Assembly: GCA_002440975.1 (NCBI GenBank)
Contig: DJWN01000009.1
Span: 1-6,312, forward strand
Direction: 5' to 3'
DNA length: 6,312 nucleotides
Source: Bacteroidales bacterium UBA6229
Lineage (GTDB): Bacteria > Bacteroidota > Bacteroidia > Bacteroidales > F082
Shown piece after piece: positions 1 to 6,312 of this stretch (position 1 is its first letter; every line of letters begins with the position of its first letter). Under the pieces are notes generated by a model that had not been told where the DNA came from, did not search any database, and worked only from the letters and a program-made list of their open reading frames with translations. Made by a program: the position numbers and the translations under genes.

Positions 1-77
1 TTAGGTAGTATAAATACAATTAGAGAATAAAATATCTCATCTGATATATTTCCCGATTGGTGACTAATGTTAAAAGT

Positions 78-488
78 TTAAACAAGCACTAAGTGCCGCT
101 TAAAATAATCTATTGTTTTTAGTTTACTACCCGGATAAACTAATCTACACAGAACCAGATTCTTAAAATAATTGGGGCACCCACTGTCAGGAAAGCCGAT
201 TTTTTGATAAATTTTGCCCAGAATTAATTCGGTACCAACGATTTGTAAATGGTCGTTTGCAATACTATTTACAAAATTCTCAACCACTAAATCATCCGGC
301 TCAGTAAACAATGAAATTGATCCACTAAGTCTCTCAACTTCTGTATTTGCCAACAAGATAAGAAGCTCCTCTTCACGATAAGTTTTAGTACAACCAACCG
401 TTTTTATTAGCTTATTTCTCCTTCCAATTTTGCTTAGAATCTAAATGCTTACACTACCACTCTTATTCCTTTTTTTGCGAATAAACAT
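78..488 (-). pseudogene. IS1634-family transposase, 5' remnant with in-frame amber stop
   Basis: This is the N-terminal quarter of a DDE transposase of the IS1634 type, which would move its own insertion sequence. I place the original start at the ATG at 486-488, because the first 15 codons read MFIRKKRNKSGSVSI, the usual opening of Bacteroidota IS1634 transposases. Codon 16 (441-443) is TAG, probably a mutated CAG. The same frame then continues with GRRNKLIKTVG, then GTELILGKIYQKIGF at about residues 85-99, and RLVYPGSKLKTIDY at about 115-128, all of which fit the family. The frame ends in TAA at 78-80, after 136 codons, whereas complete members are about 500 residues or more and the DDE catalytic core lies further downstream. 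The 77 bases left of the stop show no convincing continuation, apart from a weak Glu-Ile-Tyr-Gln in the +1 frame. The annotation rests on family resemblance recalled from memory. Confidence 0.8.
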
Positions 489-492
489 AGTG

Positions 493-500
493 CAAAAGTA
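493..500 (-). promoter_or_regulatory. Possible -7 element for the IS1634 remnant
   Basis: Read on the minus strand this is TACTTTTG, an exact match to the Bacteroidota -7 consensus TAnnTTTG. A TTCG, one mismatch from TTTG, lies 20 bases further upstream. The box ends only four bases before the ATG at 486-488, so a transcript from it would be almost leaderless. A 9-base palindrome-like GGGTGACCC at 505-513 lies between the two boxes and may be part of the element's terminal inverted repeat. The other IS end is outside the window, so that cannot be tested here. Confidence 0.35.
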
Positions 501-625
501 CAGCGGGTCACCCAAAATCGCGAAAAATAATTCATAAAATACTGATTTTCAATACTGATATTTTGAAGCGTTGATGTCGTGCACAAAACAGGAAAAAGAA
601 GGACTTATCCTGAAATTATTAACGC

Positions 626-652
626 AAAAACCATCCCCAAAACGGGAGATGG
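626..652 (-). terminator. Intrinsic terminator of the LruC-domain gene
   Basis: On the minus strand CCATCTCC and GGGGATGG pair over eight base pairs (one G-U wobble) around a six-base CGTTTT loop. A run of five T follows directly, and A-U pairing can extend the base of the stem into it. It begins about 40 bases after the stop codon at 694-696, the right place to end that transcript. It also separates the gene from the transposase remnant. Confidence 0.8.
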
Positions 653-693
653 CTTTGCCAACCAATAAATTATGAAAGCTGACTTGTTTGTTG

Positions 694-2772
694 TTAGTTA
701 CCGATCTGCATCAGATAAATAAGGTTATTATTGCGATAGCCGGTATTATTCTGATACCAGTCAGGGTAGTTAATCCCGCCACTCTGGGCCCATTCGGCAA
801 ACACATGATAGGCACCTGTAATATCCTGAAATTCAATCACCCAATCAAAAGGCTCTGCAATATTAATTGCCCAGGGCAAATTGTTTTCTGTAACAAAGTA
901 TTTTCCTTGCGCCGGATTTGAAGCATCTTCCATCTGACCAAAATAGCTTGAGTCGAATAAATCAGATGGTTCGTAATTTGGTAAATGCACTTCGAGGCCG
1001 CGATCACCAGGAACACCGTTAATTTCGGTATTTACAATAAGGAAAGGATTAAAGGATCCAATATTGAGTTGGCTGTAGGTAATGGCATTGGAGGCAAAAA
1101 TAATCTCCAGACTTATTGTAACCGGTTCAATATAGTCGTATCCAAGTTGGGTGTTCACACCAATACCACCAGTAGTTTGAGGCATCACGCGGCGGGCATC
1201 GTCAAAAACAATTATGGTCGCTTTGCTTTGCCCGTTTTCGAGGCCATTGCCTGCAATATCAAACACAGCCGTGTTTACCACATCATAGCCGCTTACCGAA
1301 ACTATATCTGCAGGGCTAAGGGTTGGGAATGTGAATCCAAACCCGTTATGATAAGAGGCACCGAAAGCTTTTACAACAAATGTTGCAGTGATAGATTGTA
1401 CAACTTCCTGATTGTTCTTTACGATATCAAAATTATAGTCAATCACGAGATCGTTGAAATCGTAATCACCTTTTCCTGGCCAGAGGTCTTCATAAGCCAA
1501 TGTGCCACCCAGCTGTTCGGTAGTTTCTTCCTCTTCTTCCTCTGCACCACAACCAGCAAGTGTTTCTTCAAGCGCTTCATTCTGAGGTGTTTCAACTGAA
1601 ATTTCAAAAACATCTGTGTTAAAACCTGAAGCCATGATTACATAAGATTCGTTTACCTCCAACTGGTAAGTGAAGCTTTCAATTTCATTGTCATTCATGT
1701 AAAGTGAACCAGAAAATGCAGAAGTCATCGCACCATCGCCAGTATTGGTGAGCGTGAAAACCACATCGCCATCAATGCAGGATGCCGTGAGCTCAATAAA
1801 AGGATCTTCGAGCACAGGATCGGCAGGGCAAGTGAGGATTCCGTGGTTATTTCCTTCGTGAAAGCTGTTAATAATGTTTTCTGCTGTACTGGCATAATCA
1901 TTCACAGAATAACCATTTAATCCACCACCACCAAGTGCAATTTCGGCCATTGCTAAGAAGTCATTGACGCTCATATTAGCAAACGGGCCATCAATGAAGA
2001 CGAGTTCACCCAGCTCATAAGCAGGGTTCACCCCAAGGAAACCAGCTGCATTGTAATCACGATTCAATCGGGCAGCGATGATTTGATCGGCCATATTACC
2101 CAATCTAATCCATTTCCTGGGATTACTCCAACTTCGATTTAAGACTGTCGGACTACCACCACCAGGCAAATACTCTTCCACATCACTTGCATTATCAAAA
2201 GTAATGGTGTAATTATCAGGATCACCAACTACAAGACCATCCGAATAAACCTGATCAAAATACTGATCGCGAAGAACGCCCACATTATTTCCGGCAGCCT
2301 TTTGCCCCCAGCCACCTTTTGAATAGGTGGTGAAATTGCTGAGATCACAACCAACAACAGCCAAGGATTTTTGGCTGGATGCAAAGTCGTAGTACATTTG
2401 GCCGTTGCTGATGAAGGCCATATTGGGTCCGTTAGTCCCGCTGTAAATCAGCCTGAGCTCGTATTCATAAGCCGGCAATGTGATCTTTGTTCTCAGGGTT
2501 CTGGAACCATCTTCGGGGAAACCGCGGAAATAACGCTTTGAACCATCGCGATTGGTAATCAAAAGCGGCTTTAGCTCACCGGTTTGCGGAAGACTTACAA
2601 CCACATCGATGGTTTGCTGTGTCTTCCAATCGAAATCAGGAGGAACAACTAAATCATTTACTGATTCGATCACCGGATCTTCACCTGGATCATTGATATT
2701 ATTATTTCTATTACAGGCAGCAAACACCAGTGTGCTGAGTAATACAATTGTAAAAATTTTTAGTGCTTTCAT
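694..2772 (-). CDS. LruC-domain (DUF4842) surface or periplasmic lipoprotein, 692 aa
   Basis: This is a large exported lipoprotein of unknown function. Residues 1-20 form a lipoprotein signal (MKALKIF..., lipobox FAAC with Cys20), which also fixes the start. An Asn/Asp-rich linker and a beta-type N-terminal domain (about 45-145) follow. Residues about 148-312 hold a Gly-rich region with GGWG at 153-156 and YLPGGGSP near 201-208, a pattern I associate with secreted Bacteroidota proteins. Residues about 325-405 look like an Ig-like domain, and 411-416 is a six-Glu linker. The C-terminal domain (about 423-692) is LruC/DUF4842: it begins YEDLWPGKGDYDFNDLVIDY and ends with EWAQSGGINYPDWY and GYRNNN, both hallmarks of the family. 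LruC was first named in Leptospira; its biochemical role is not known to me. The gene appears monocistronic, with a terminator downstream and an AT-rich spacer upstream. No Shine-Dalgarno sequence is visible before the ATG. Confidence 0.9.
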   Translation of the reverse strand: MKALKIFTIVLLSTLVFAACNRNNNINDPGEDPVIESVNDLVVPPDFDWKTQQTIDVVVSLPQTGELKPLLITNRDGSKRYFRGFPEDGSRTLRTKITLPAYEYELRLIYSGTNGPNMAFISNGQMYYDFASSQKSLAVVGCDLSNFTTYSKGGWGQKAAGNNVGVLRDQYFDQVYSDGLVVGDPDNYTITFDNASDVEEYLPGGGSPTVLNRSWSNPRKWIRLGNMADQIIAARLNRDYNAAGFLGVNPAYELGELVFIDGPFANMSVNDFLAMAEIALGGGGLNGYSVNDYASTAENIINSFHEGNNHGILTCPADPVLEDPFIELTASCIDGDVVFTLTNTGDGAMTSAFSGSLYMNDNEIESFTYQLEVNESYVIMASGFNTDVFEISVETPQNEALEETLAGCGAEEEEEETTEQLGGTLAYEDLWPGKGDYDFNDLVIDYNFDIVKNNQEVVQSITATFVVKAFGASYHNGFGFTFPTLSPADIVSVSGYDVVNTAVFDIAGNGLENGQSKATIIVFDDARRVMPQTTGGIGVNTQLGYDYIEPVTISLEIIFASNAITYSQLNIGSFNPFLIVNTEINGVPGDRGLEVHLPNYEPSDLFDSSYFGQMEDASNPAQGKYFVTENNLPWAINIAEPFDWVIEFQDITGAYHVFAEWAQSGGINYPDWYQNNTGYRNNNLIYLMQIGN

Positions 2773-2933
2773 TTTTCTATTTATTGATAATACAATTAAA
2801 ACAAGTGTTATGCCAATTATTTAATTAGCTGTTTATTAATGTGTTAAAATTTTTATGAAATTTATAATTATCCAATTTATAGACCATTCTCCAACATTTG
2901 GAATTAATTTCAGAATTGAACTAATTGAATAGA

Positions 2934-2969
2934 CCTTACTATTTTTTGAATGCAACCTACTATTTTTTT
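2934..2969. repeat. Short direct repeat upstream of the LruC-domain gene
   Basis: ACTATTTTTT occurs at 2938-2947 and again at 2959-2968, 21 bases apart, or about two helical turns. Each copy is preceded by a similar CCT(T). The pair lies about 165-200 bases before the LruC gene's ATG, in the 255-base spacer 2773-3027. That spacer is otherwise plain AT-rich sequence, in which I found no confident promoter. A regulator-binding role is only a guess, since the repeat is of low complexity. Confidence 0.3.
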
Positions 2970-2993
2970 ACAGAATAAATTTTGCTTGACTAA

Positions 2994-3016
2994 CAAAATT
3001 TTCAACCGATTGAAAA
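2994..3016 (-). terminator. Weak AT-rich terminator after the sqr operon
   Basis: On the minus strand TTTTCAA and TTGAAAA pair perfectly around a TCGG tetraloop (2999-3016), and TTTTG follows. It starts 12 bases after the stop codon of the 52-residue gene, where the operon should end. The stem has only two G-C pairs, so it may be leaky. An alternative hairpin (AAATTTTG with CAAAATTT, 2977-3001) shares bases with it and could compete. Confidence 0.5.
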
Positions 3017-3027
3017 CCATCATTCGA

Positions 3028-3186
3028 TCAGGAATGCCCACCAACTACGATTCTTAAAATCTTTATGTTAAGCACAAAGAACCGTATTAATTGCCAGGGC
3101 ACAAACTTACGCCAAAACATCGTTCCTTTGGTGGGCAGAGGCGGATAAAACTCTTCACTATAAGGTATTACAGGTCGATTTTTCAT
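3028..3186 (-). CDS. Small membrane-associated protein downstream of sqr, 52 aa
   Basis: This is a short open frame of 52 codons from an ATG at 3184-3186 to TGA at 3028-3030. It starts MKNRPVIPYSEEFYPPLP, then runs through FWRKFVPWQLIRFFVLNIK to an end in ILRIVVGGHS. The N-terminal third is Pro- and Tyr-rich. Residues about 24-48 are hydrophobic and aromatic with regularly placed basic residues, more like an amphipathic membrane-surface helix than a plain transmembrane segment. It lies only 28 bases downstream of sqr on the same strand, so the two are almost surely co-transcribed, and a weak terminator follows. I believe similar short proteins beginning with a PYSE(E/D)FYPPLP-like stretch sit beside SQR genes in other bacteria, but I cannot confirm this here. 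Its function is unknown; a subunit, anchor or assembly partner of SQR is my inference. The low-complexity-free, protein-like sequence argues against chance. Confidence 0.75.
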   Translation of the reverse strand: MKNRPVIPYSEEFYPPLPTKGTMFWRKFVPWQLIRFFVLNIKILRIVVGGHS

Positions 3187-3214
3187 GATAATTGATTTTT
3201 ATTGAATACTAATT

Positions 3215-4672
3215 TCACTCAGGAAGCAAATACCAAAATGGGTAGCCTTTGGCTTTGTGCAAAAACATATAATGCATAAACCATTTAAGCCAGTGTCCGG
3301 CTAAACCGGCTTCGCCCTTGGTATAGCTGATATCGCGGCCATAATCCGGAAATTTTTCAAAATCAGGCACAATCGGGAAAACTGTCATGGTAGCCGCGGC
3401 ACCTTTCGTCATGCCATATCCGGCTGATATGATGCAGGCAGCACCCATCCGCCCCATGCTGGCACGGTGTTTAAGCTCATGTTCGCCTTTCTTAATCAGG
3501 TTGATGATATTCAGTGCTGTAATCTTTCCCATTACGCCCGAAGGCATTCCAGTGCGTGGCGGGGCAGGAAAAATATTGGTGCCGTTTTTGCTAATCATCG
3601 GTTTAGAAATCCCGTGAGGTGGTGCAAAGGCAATACCAGGCGCAAAAATATTGGGATAATCTTTGTTGCGATAAGTTTCGGGCCAGTCATTCACGCTCCA
3701 CTCTTCATAAGGTTTGGCAGTGTAATCTGCATCCACTTTCATCAGGCCGTTAGGAGCAAAAAGCGTGGAACTGATATCAACTCCGTTTTTATTAAAAGCT
3801 TTAAGTCCAACTCCCGCAAACCCGGGAATGAGCATAGAAAAGTCAAATTCTAGCGTATGATTATCACCATCCAGTGTTTCATAATGAATCAGTCCGGGCT
3901 CCACTTTTTTTACGCCGGCACGCTTGATCCAGTGAATATTGTTTTCGCGTAGAAAGCTCTCTGCAAAAACACGTGTTGAAGTAATATAACCCCCTCTTTT
4001 GATATGCGCACCCCCCATACCAAAATCGCCTAATTCATATTCGTTGGTAAGCCAAACCAAATCAGCTAAATGACTTAGTTTACGCTTTCTGATCTCATAA
4101 GCCACATTCAGGATGTATTCAAACGCGGCACCCTGACAAGTTGCCATCGGATGTCCTGTACCAATTACAAAACGTTGCTTTTGTCCATTATGCATTTTCG
4201 CTATGGCTAATTGCAATTTCTCCCAGGCATGAGCCGCATGATCAAAAGAGCAAACCGAAACCGTGTTTTTTTCGGGACCCAAACCGTCCGTTGCTTCAAA
4301 ATTGAGTTTTGGGCCGGTTGCATTCACCAGATAGTCATATTCCAGCTTAATTTCTTCTCCCTTACGTTCGGGCAGGGTGTAAACAGCTTTTACGAAAGCT
4401 TGCGAGGATGCTGATTCCCCCTCGGGGTGAATGCTTACAGCAAGTGCCTGATGAAATTCGATTCCAACGCGTTTGTAACGTGGAGCCAGCTTAAACCGAA
4501 CCTGATCTACTGTCATCCGTCCTACCCCCACCCAAATATTAGACGGAATCCATTGGTAATAACTAGCCGGTGAAACAACAATGACCTGATGCTTTTTGGA
4601 GAGCTTTTTGCGCAAGAACGCAGCTGCTGTGTGACCTGAGATACCGGCTCCCAACACTAAAACCTTTGCCAT
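3215..4672 (-). CDS. sqr: Sulfide:quinone oxidoreductase (flavoprotein, 485 aa)
   Basis: This is a membrane-associated FAD enzyme that oxidises sulfide to sulfur or polysulfide and reduces quinone (EC 1.8.5.4). The dinucleotide-binding motif GAGISG is at residues 8-13, with a beta strand ending VIVVSP after it. NATGPKL at about 117-123 is the second FAD-contact segment. All three cysteines expected of SQR appear: Cys141 in SVCSFDHA, Cys179 in ATCQGAAFEY, and Cys413 in GAACIISAGYG. These match in order and context the catalytic and redox cysteines of characterised SQRs (128, 160 and 356 in Acidithiobacillus). IFAPGIAFAPP (342-352) is the C-terminal FAD segment. The tail (about 455-485, HWLKWFMHYMF... 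to YPFWYLLPE) is aromatic and likely binds the membrane. The 485-residue length is at the long end for the family, and I cannot assign the SQR subtype. No signal peptide is visible. The ATG at 4670-4672 directly precedes the Rossmann motif. The gene leads an operon with the 52-residue gene. A related flavoprotein (FCSD-like or NDH-2) is less likely because of the cysteines. Confidence 0.85.
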   Translation of the reverse strand: MAKVLVLGAGISGHTAAAFLRKKLSKKHQVIVVSPASYYQWIPSNIWVGVGRMTVDQVRFKLAPRYKRVGIEFHQALAVSIHPEGESASSQAFVKAVYTLPERKGEEIKLEYDYLVNATGPKLNFEATDGLGPEKNTVSVCSFDHAAHAWEKLQLAIAKMHNGQKQRFVIGTGHPMATCQGAAFEYILNVAYEIRKRKLSHLADLVWLTNEYELGDFGMGGAHIKRGGYITSTRVFAESFLRENNIHWIKRAGVKKVEPGLIHYETLDGDNHTLEFDFSMLIPGFAGVGLKAFNKNGVDISSTLFAPNGLMKVDADYTAKPYEEWSVNDWPETYRNKDYPNIFAPGIAFAPPHGISKPMISKNGTNIFPAPPRTGMPSGVMGKITALNIINLIKKGEHELKHRASMGRMGAACIISAGYGMTKGAAATMTVFPIVPDFEKFPDYGRDISYTKGEAGLAGHWLKWFMHYMFLHKAKGYPFWYLLPE

Positions 4673-5072
4673 TTTATTAAAATTTGGTTTTTGATCCTTA
4701 AAATAACACCCTGATAATCCCTACAAATATAACATTCAATACGTCTATAAGCAACAGATTTTCAGTTTTATTAGTGCTGTGGGCTAAACAAAAATTAATT
4801 TGAAAGATTGTTATCTGGTATTATTTAACTATTTCTTGTTAACTATATTGATTACCAACGGATTTTAGCTTTTTTTAGTAATGTGATATGTATCTTTATG
4901 ATTTACTGTTTACAAATACGCCAGAGATAGCTCTTAATGGATCCAATCAGAACTCATTTTCATAATAGATTTTTCCTGTTCGGGATGCAATTTTTCTCAT
5001 TCAGCAAGATAAACAGCGCAGGAATATTAATATACTTTATTTTCGCCAGCAAAGTTTTAAAAACAATATTTT
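4673..5072. other. Divergent intergenic spacer between sqr and the haem-protein genes
   Basis: These 400 bases separate two divergent units and must hold both control regions. The sqr side has a good promoter candidate. A 10-base palindrome AAATTAATTT is at 4792-4801. On the plus side I see no exact TAnnTTTG element; TATCTTTA near 4891-4898 is one mismatch away but has no clear upstream partner. An open frame at 4937-5179 is not convincing as a gene. Confidence 0.5.
4724..4756 (-). promoter_or_regulatory. Bacteroidota-type promoter of sqr
   Basis: On the minus strand TATATTTG (4724-4731) exactly matches the -7 consensus TAnnTTTG. A TTG (4752-4754, within TGTTG) lies 20 bases upstream, within the spacing usual for the -33 element of Bacteroidota primary sigma factors. 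Transcription would start near 4717, giving a leader of about 45 bases before the ATG at 4672. This is consensus matching only. Confidence 0.6.
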
Positions 5073-6053
5073 GTGAAAAATTCAAAATTCAATTGGCTCA
5101 TTGTGTTGGTTGTACCGCTTTTTACCCTTACGTTCAAACACGAACCCGACGACACAGCCAATCCCAAACCTCCGGCTGATGAATGTGACACTGCTATGGT
5201 TACCTATACCGCTTCTGTAATTCCTATCCTTCAAAATAATTGCTATTCCTGTCATGCAGGCACAGTGCCTTCTGGCGGATTGGATTTAAGCAACTATGAA
5301 CAGCTTGCTTTTGTGGCACAAAACGGAAGTCTGATGGGAGCTATCAAACATGAACCAGGGTTTACGCCGATGCCTGATGGTCTTCCTAAGTTAAGCGATT
5401 GCGACATCAACACCCTGGCCAAATGAATCAGCGATACGACCTTCACCGATCCGGATATTGGCCAGGAATGCGATCCGGATACGGTATATTTTCAGAATGA
5501 GATATTGCCTTTACTAATGAGTTCGTGTGGGGTAGCAGGATGTCATAATCCGGGAACCGCCGAGGATGGCGTAATTCTGATCGATTACGCTTCCATCATG
5601 CAAACGGCTGATGTAAGGCCTGGCAATCCCGAAGGCAGTGATCTATATGAAATAATGACCGAATCAGACCCTGACGATCGCATGCCACCTCCACCAAACC
5701 AGCCACTTAATGCGGAGCAAATTGCCAGGATAGAACGTTGGATTTTACAGGGAGTGCTTGACAACAACTGCGAGAACAGTCAATGCGATACCCTGAATAT
5801 CACCTTTGGCGCACACATCTTTCCGGTAATTCAAAATACCTGTCTGGGCTGCCATTCAGGCTCGGTTCAATCAGGAGGAGTACAATTAACTGATCATAGC
5901 CAAATTGCAGAAGTTGCGGCATCGAGCCGGCTATTGGGTGCAATCAAACACCTAAACGGCTATAGTGCTATGTCTCAAAACGGAGCACAGCTTAATCAAT
6001 GTATTATCACTCAATTTGAAAAATGGATATCAGATGGAACACCAAATAATTAA
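5073..6053 (+). pseudogene. Exported three-domain cytochrome c-type protein, interrupted by TGA at codon 118
   Basis: The frame reads from a GTG at 5073 to TAA at 6051-6053, 326 residues if the TGA at 5424-5426 is read through. The N-terminus (WLIVLVVPLFTLTF, residues 7-20) is a hydrophobic export signal without a lipobox Cys. Three haem domains follow. Domain 1 has CYSCH (57-61) with candidate axial Met100; domain 2 has CGVAGCH (152-158, a CX4CH motif) with RMPPPP and Met204; domain 3 has CLGCH (257-261) with Met300. Each domain has a further Cys exactly 19 residues before its haem Cys (38, 133, 238). Domains 2 and 3 end in RWI (Trp223) and KWI (Trp318). In domain 1 the same place reads AK-stop-IS, so TGA replaces Trp, 57 residues after the haem His just as in domain 3. 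The set resembles planctomycete-type (PSCyt1-like) cytochrome c domains and probably transfers electrons outside the cytoplasm. The next gene overlaps its last 20 bases. As read, only the 117-residue first domain would be made. I infer a nonsense change or a base-call error rather than two genes. Confidence 0.75.
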
Positions 6054-6312
6054 ACTCAACAGAACACGCTTATTGATGTTTTTCCTGCTTGTCTTCGGGC
6101 TCACTTCCTGCTACAAAGACAACGAAGAAGAGTTATATCCGGAGACAGGAAACAACTGCCAAACAGAAAACATCAGTTTTAGCGAGGATATTTTTTCCCA
6201 TCATCAACAACAATTGTTTAAGTTGTCATGCAGGTGCGGGAGCATCAAGTGGTTTGCTCCTGGAGAGTCATGCCCATATTTCTGATGCAGCTGTTAATGG
6301 CCGCTTATTGGG
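6034..6312 (+). pseudogene. Cytochrome c-type lipoprotein, frameshifted and truncated by the window end
   Basis: This is a second haem protein, paralogous to the gene before it. I chose the ATG at 6034-6036, which overlaps the previous gene by 20 bases in another frame, because it gives a proper lipoprotein signal: hydrophobic residues 13-24 and lipobox LTSC with Cys26. An acidic linker (DNEEEL) follows, then Cys42 and ISFSEDIF. After that the frame runs into meaningless residues and a stop at 6283-6285. Moving by one base after the six-T run at 6191-6196 restores PIINNNCLSCHAGAG and continues without a stop, through LLLESHAHISD, to the window end. In the corrected reading the haem motif CLSCH (about 61-65) begins 19 residues after Cys42, the same spacing as in all three domains of the neighbour. 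So one extra T breaks an otherwise coherent haem domain. Close overlap suggests translational coupling with the upstream gene. Any further domains lie outside the window. Confidence 0.75.

Noticed and set aside
985..1599. 204-codon plus-strand open frame within the LruC-domain gene
   Set aside because: It lies antisense to a well-supported 692-residue gene, and its product has no recognisable features.
3387..3853. Plus-strand open frames opposite sqr
   Set aside because: They are antisense shadows of a conserved enzyme gene, with no domain or signal of their own.
4937..5179. 80-codon open frame upstream of and overlapping the first haem-protein gene
   Set aside because: Its second half overlaps the signal peptide region of the real gene in another frame, and its product shows no recognisable domain or consistent signal.
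5424..5426. TGA read as Trp or selenocysteine by a changed code
   Set aside because: Two other genes in the window end in TGA and TGG encodes Trp throughout; the position aligns with Trp rather than Cys, so selenocysteine is unlikely.
5585..5767. 60-codon minus-strand open frame within the haem-protein gene
   Set aside because: It is antisense to haem domain 2; its Gly-rich stretch is simply the complement of the Pro codons of RMPPPP.
5505..6053. A separate gene starting at TTG 5505
   Set aside because: That codon lies inside haem domain 2, after its conserved Cys133, and the product would lack an export signal. The segment is better read as the rest of the gene that starts at 5073.
1..6312. 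CRISPR arrays, tRNA or rRNA genes
   Set aside because: No regularly spaced repeats, cloverleaf-like sequence or ribosomal RNA motifs were seen on either strand.

Overview
The window looks like chromosomal DNA of a member of the Bacteroidota. It is AT-rich, it lacks clear Shine-Dalgarno sequences, it has promoter-like elements of the Bacteroidota type (TAnnTTTG with an upstream TTG), and its families are typical of that phylum: an LruC-domain lipoprotein, sulfide:quinone oxidoreductase (SQR) and lipoprotein or exported proteins with repeated small cytochrome c domains. The organism cannot be named from the sequence.

Layout from left to right. Positions 78-488 (minus) hold the 5' quarter of an IS1634-type transposase, broken by an in-frame amber codon and ending in a premature stop; a promoter-like element sits just upstream. 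A strong intrinsic terminator (626-652, minus) ends the next gene, a 692-residue LruC-domain lipoprotein (694-2772, minus). An AT-rich spacer follows. A two-gene minus-strand operon comes next: sqr (3215-4672) and, 28 bases downstream of it, a 52-residue unnamed protein (3028-3186). A roughly 400-base divergent spacer carries a good promoter candidate for sqr. On the plus strand two overlapping paralogous genes for haem-binding proteins follow: a three-domain protein (5073-6053), cut by a TGA where a Trp is expected, and a lipoprotein with the same fold (6034 to beyond the window end), cut by one extra T in a six-T run.

How the genes may work together. SQR oxidises sulfide at the cytoplasmic membrane and passes electrons to the quinone pool. 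The small co-transcribed protein is a candidate SQR partner. The divergently encoded haem proteins would be exported and could act in periplasmic or outer-membrane-side electron transfer, but a link with sulfide oxidation rests only on adjacency.

The most notable points are the 52-residue gene next to sqr, the regular three-domain haem protein with a mixed CX2CH/CX4CH set, and the three coding interruptions within one window. Those interruptions could be real decay or errors in the sequence; the window alone cannot decide.
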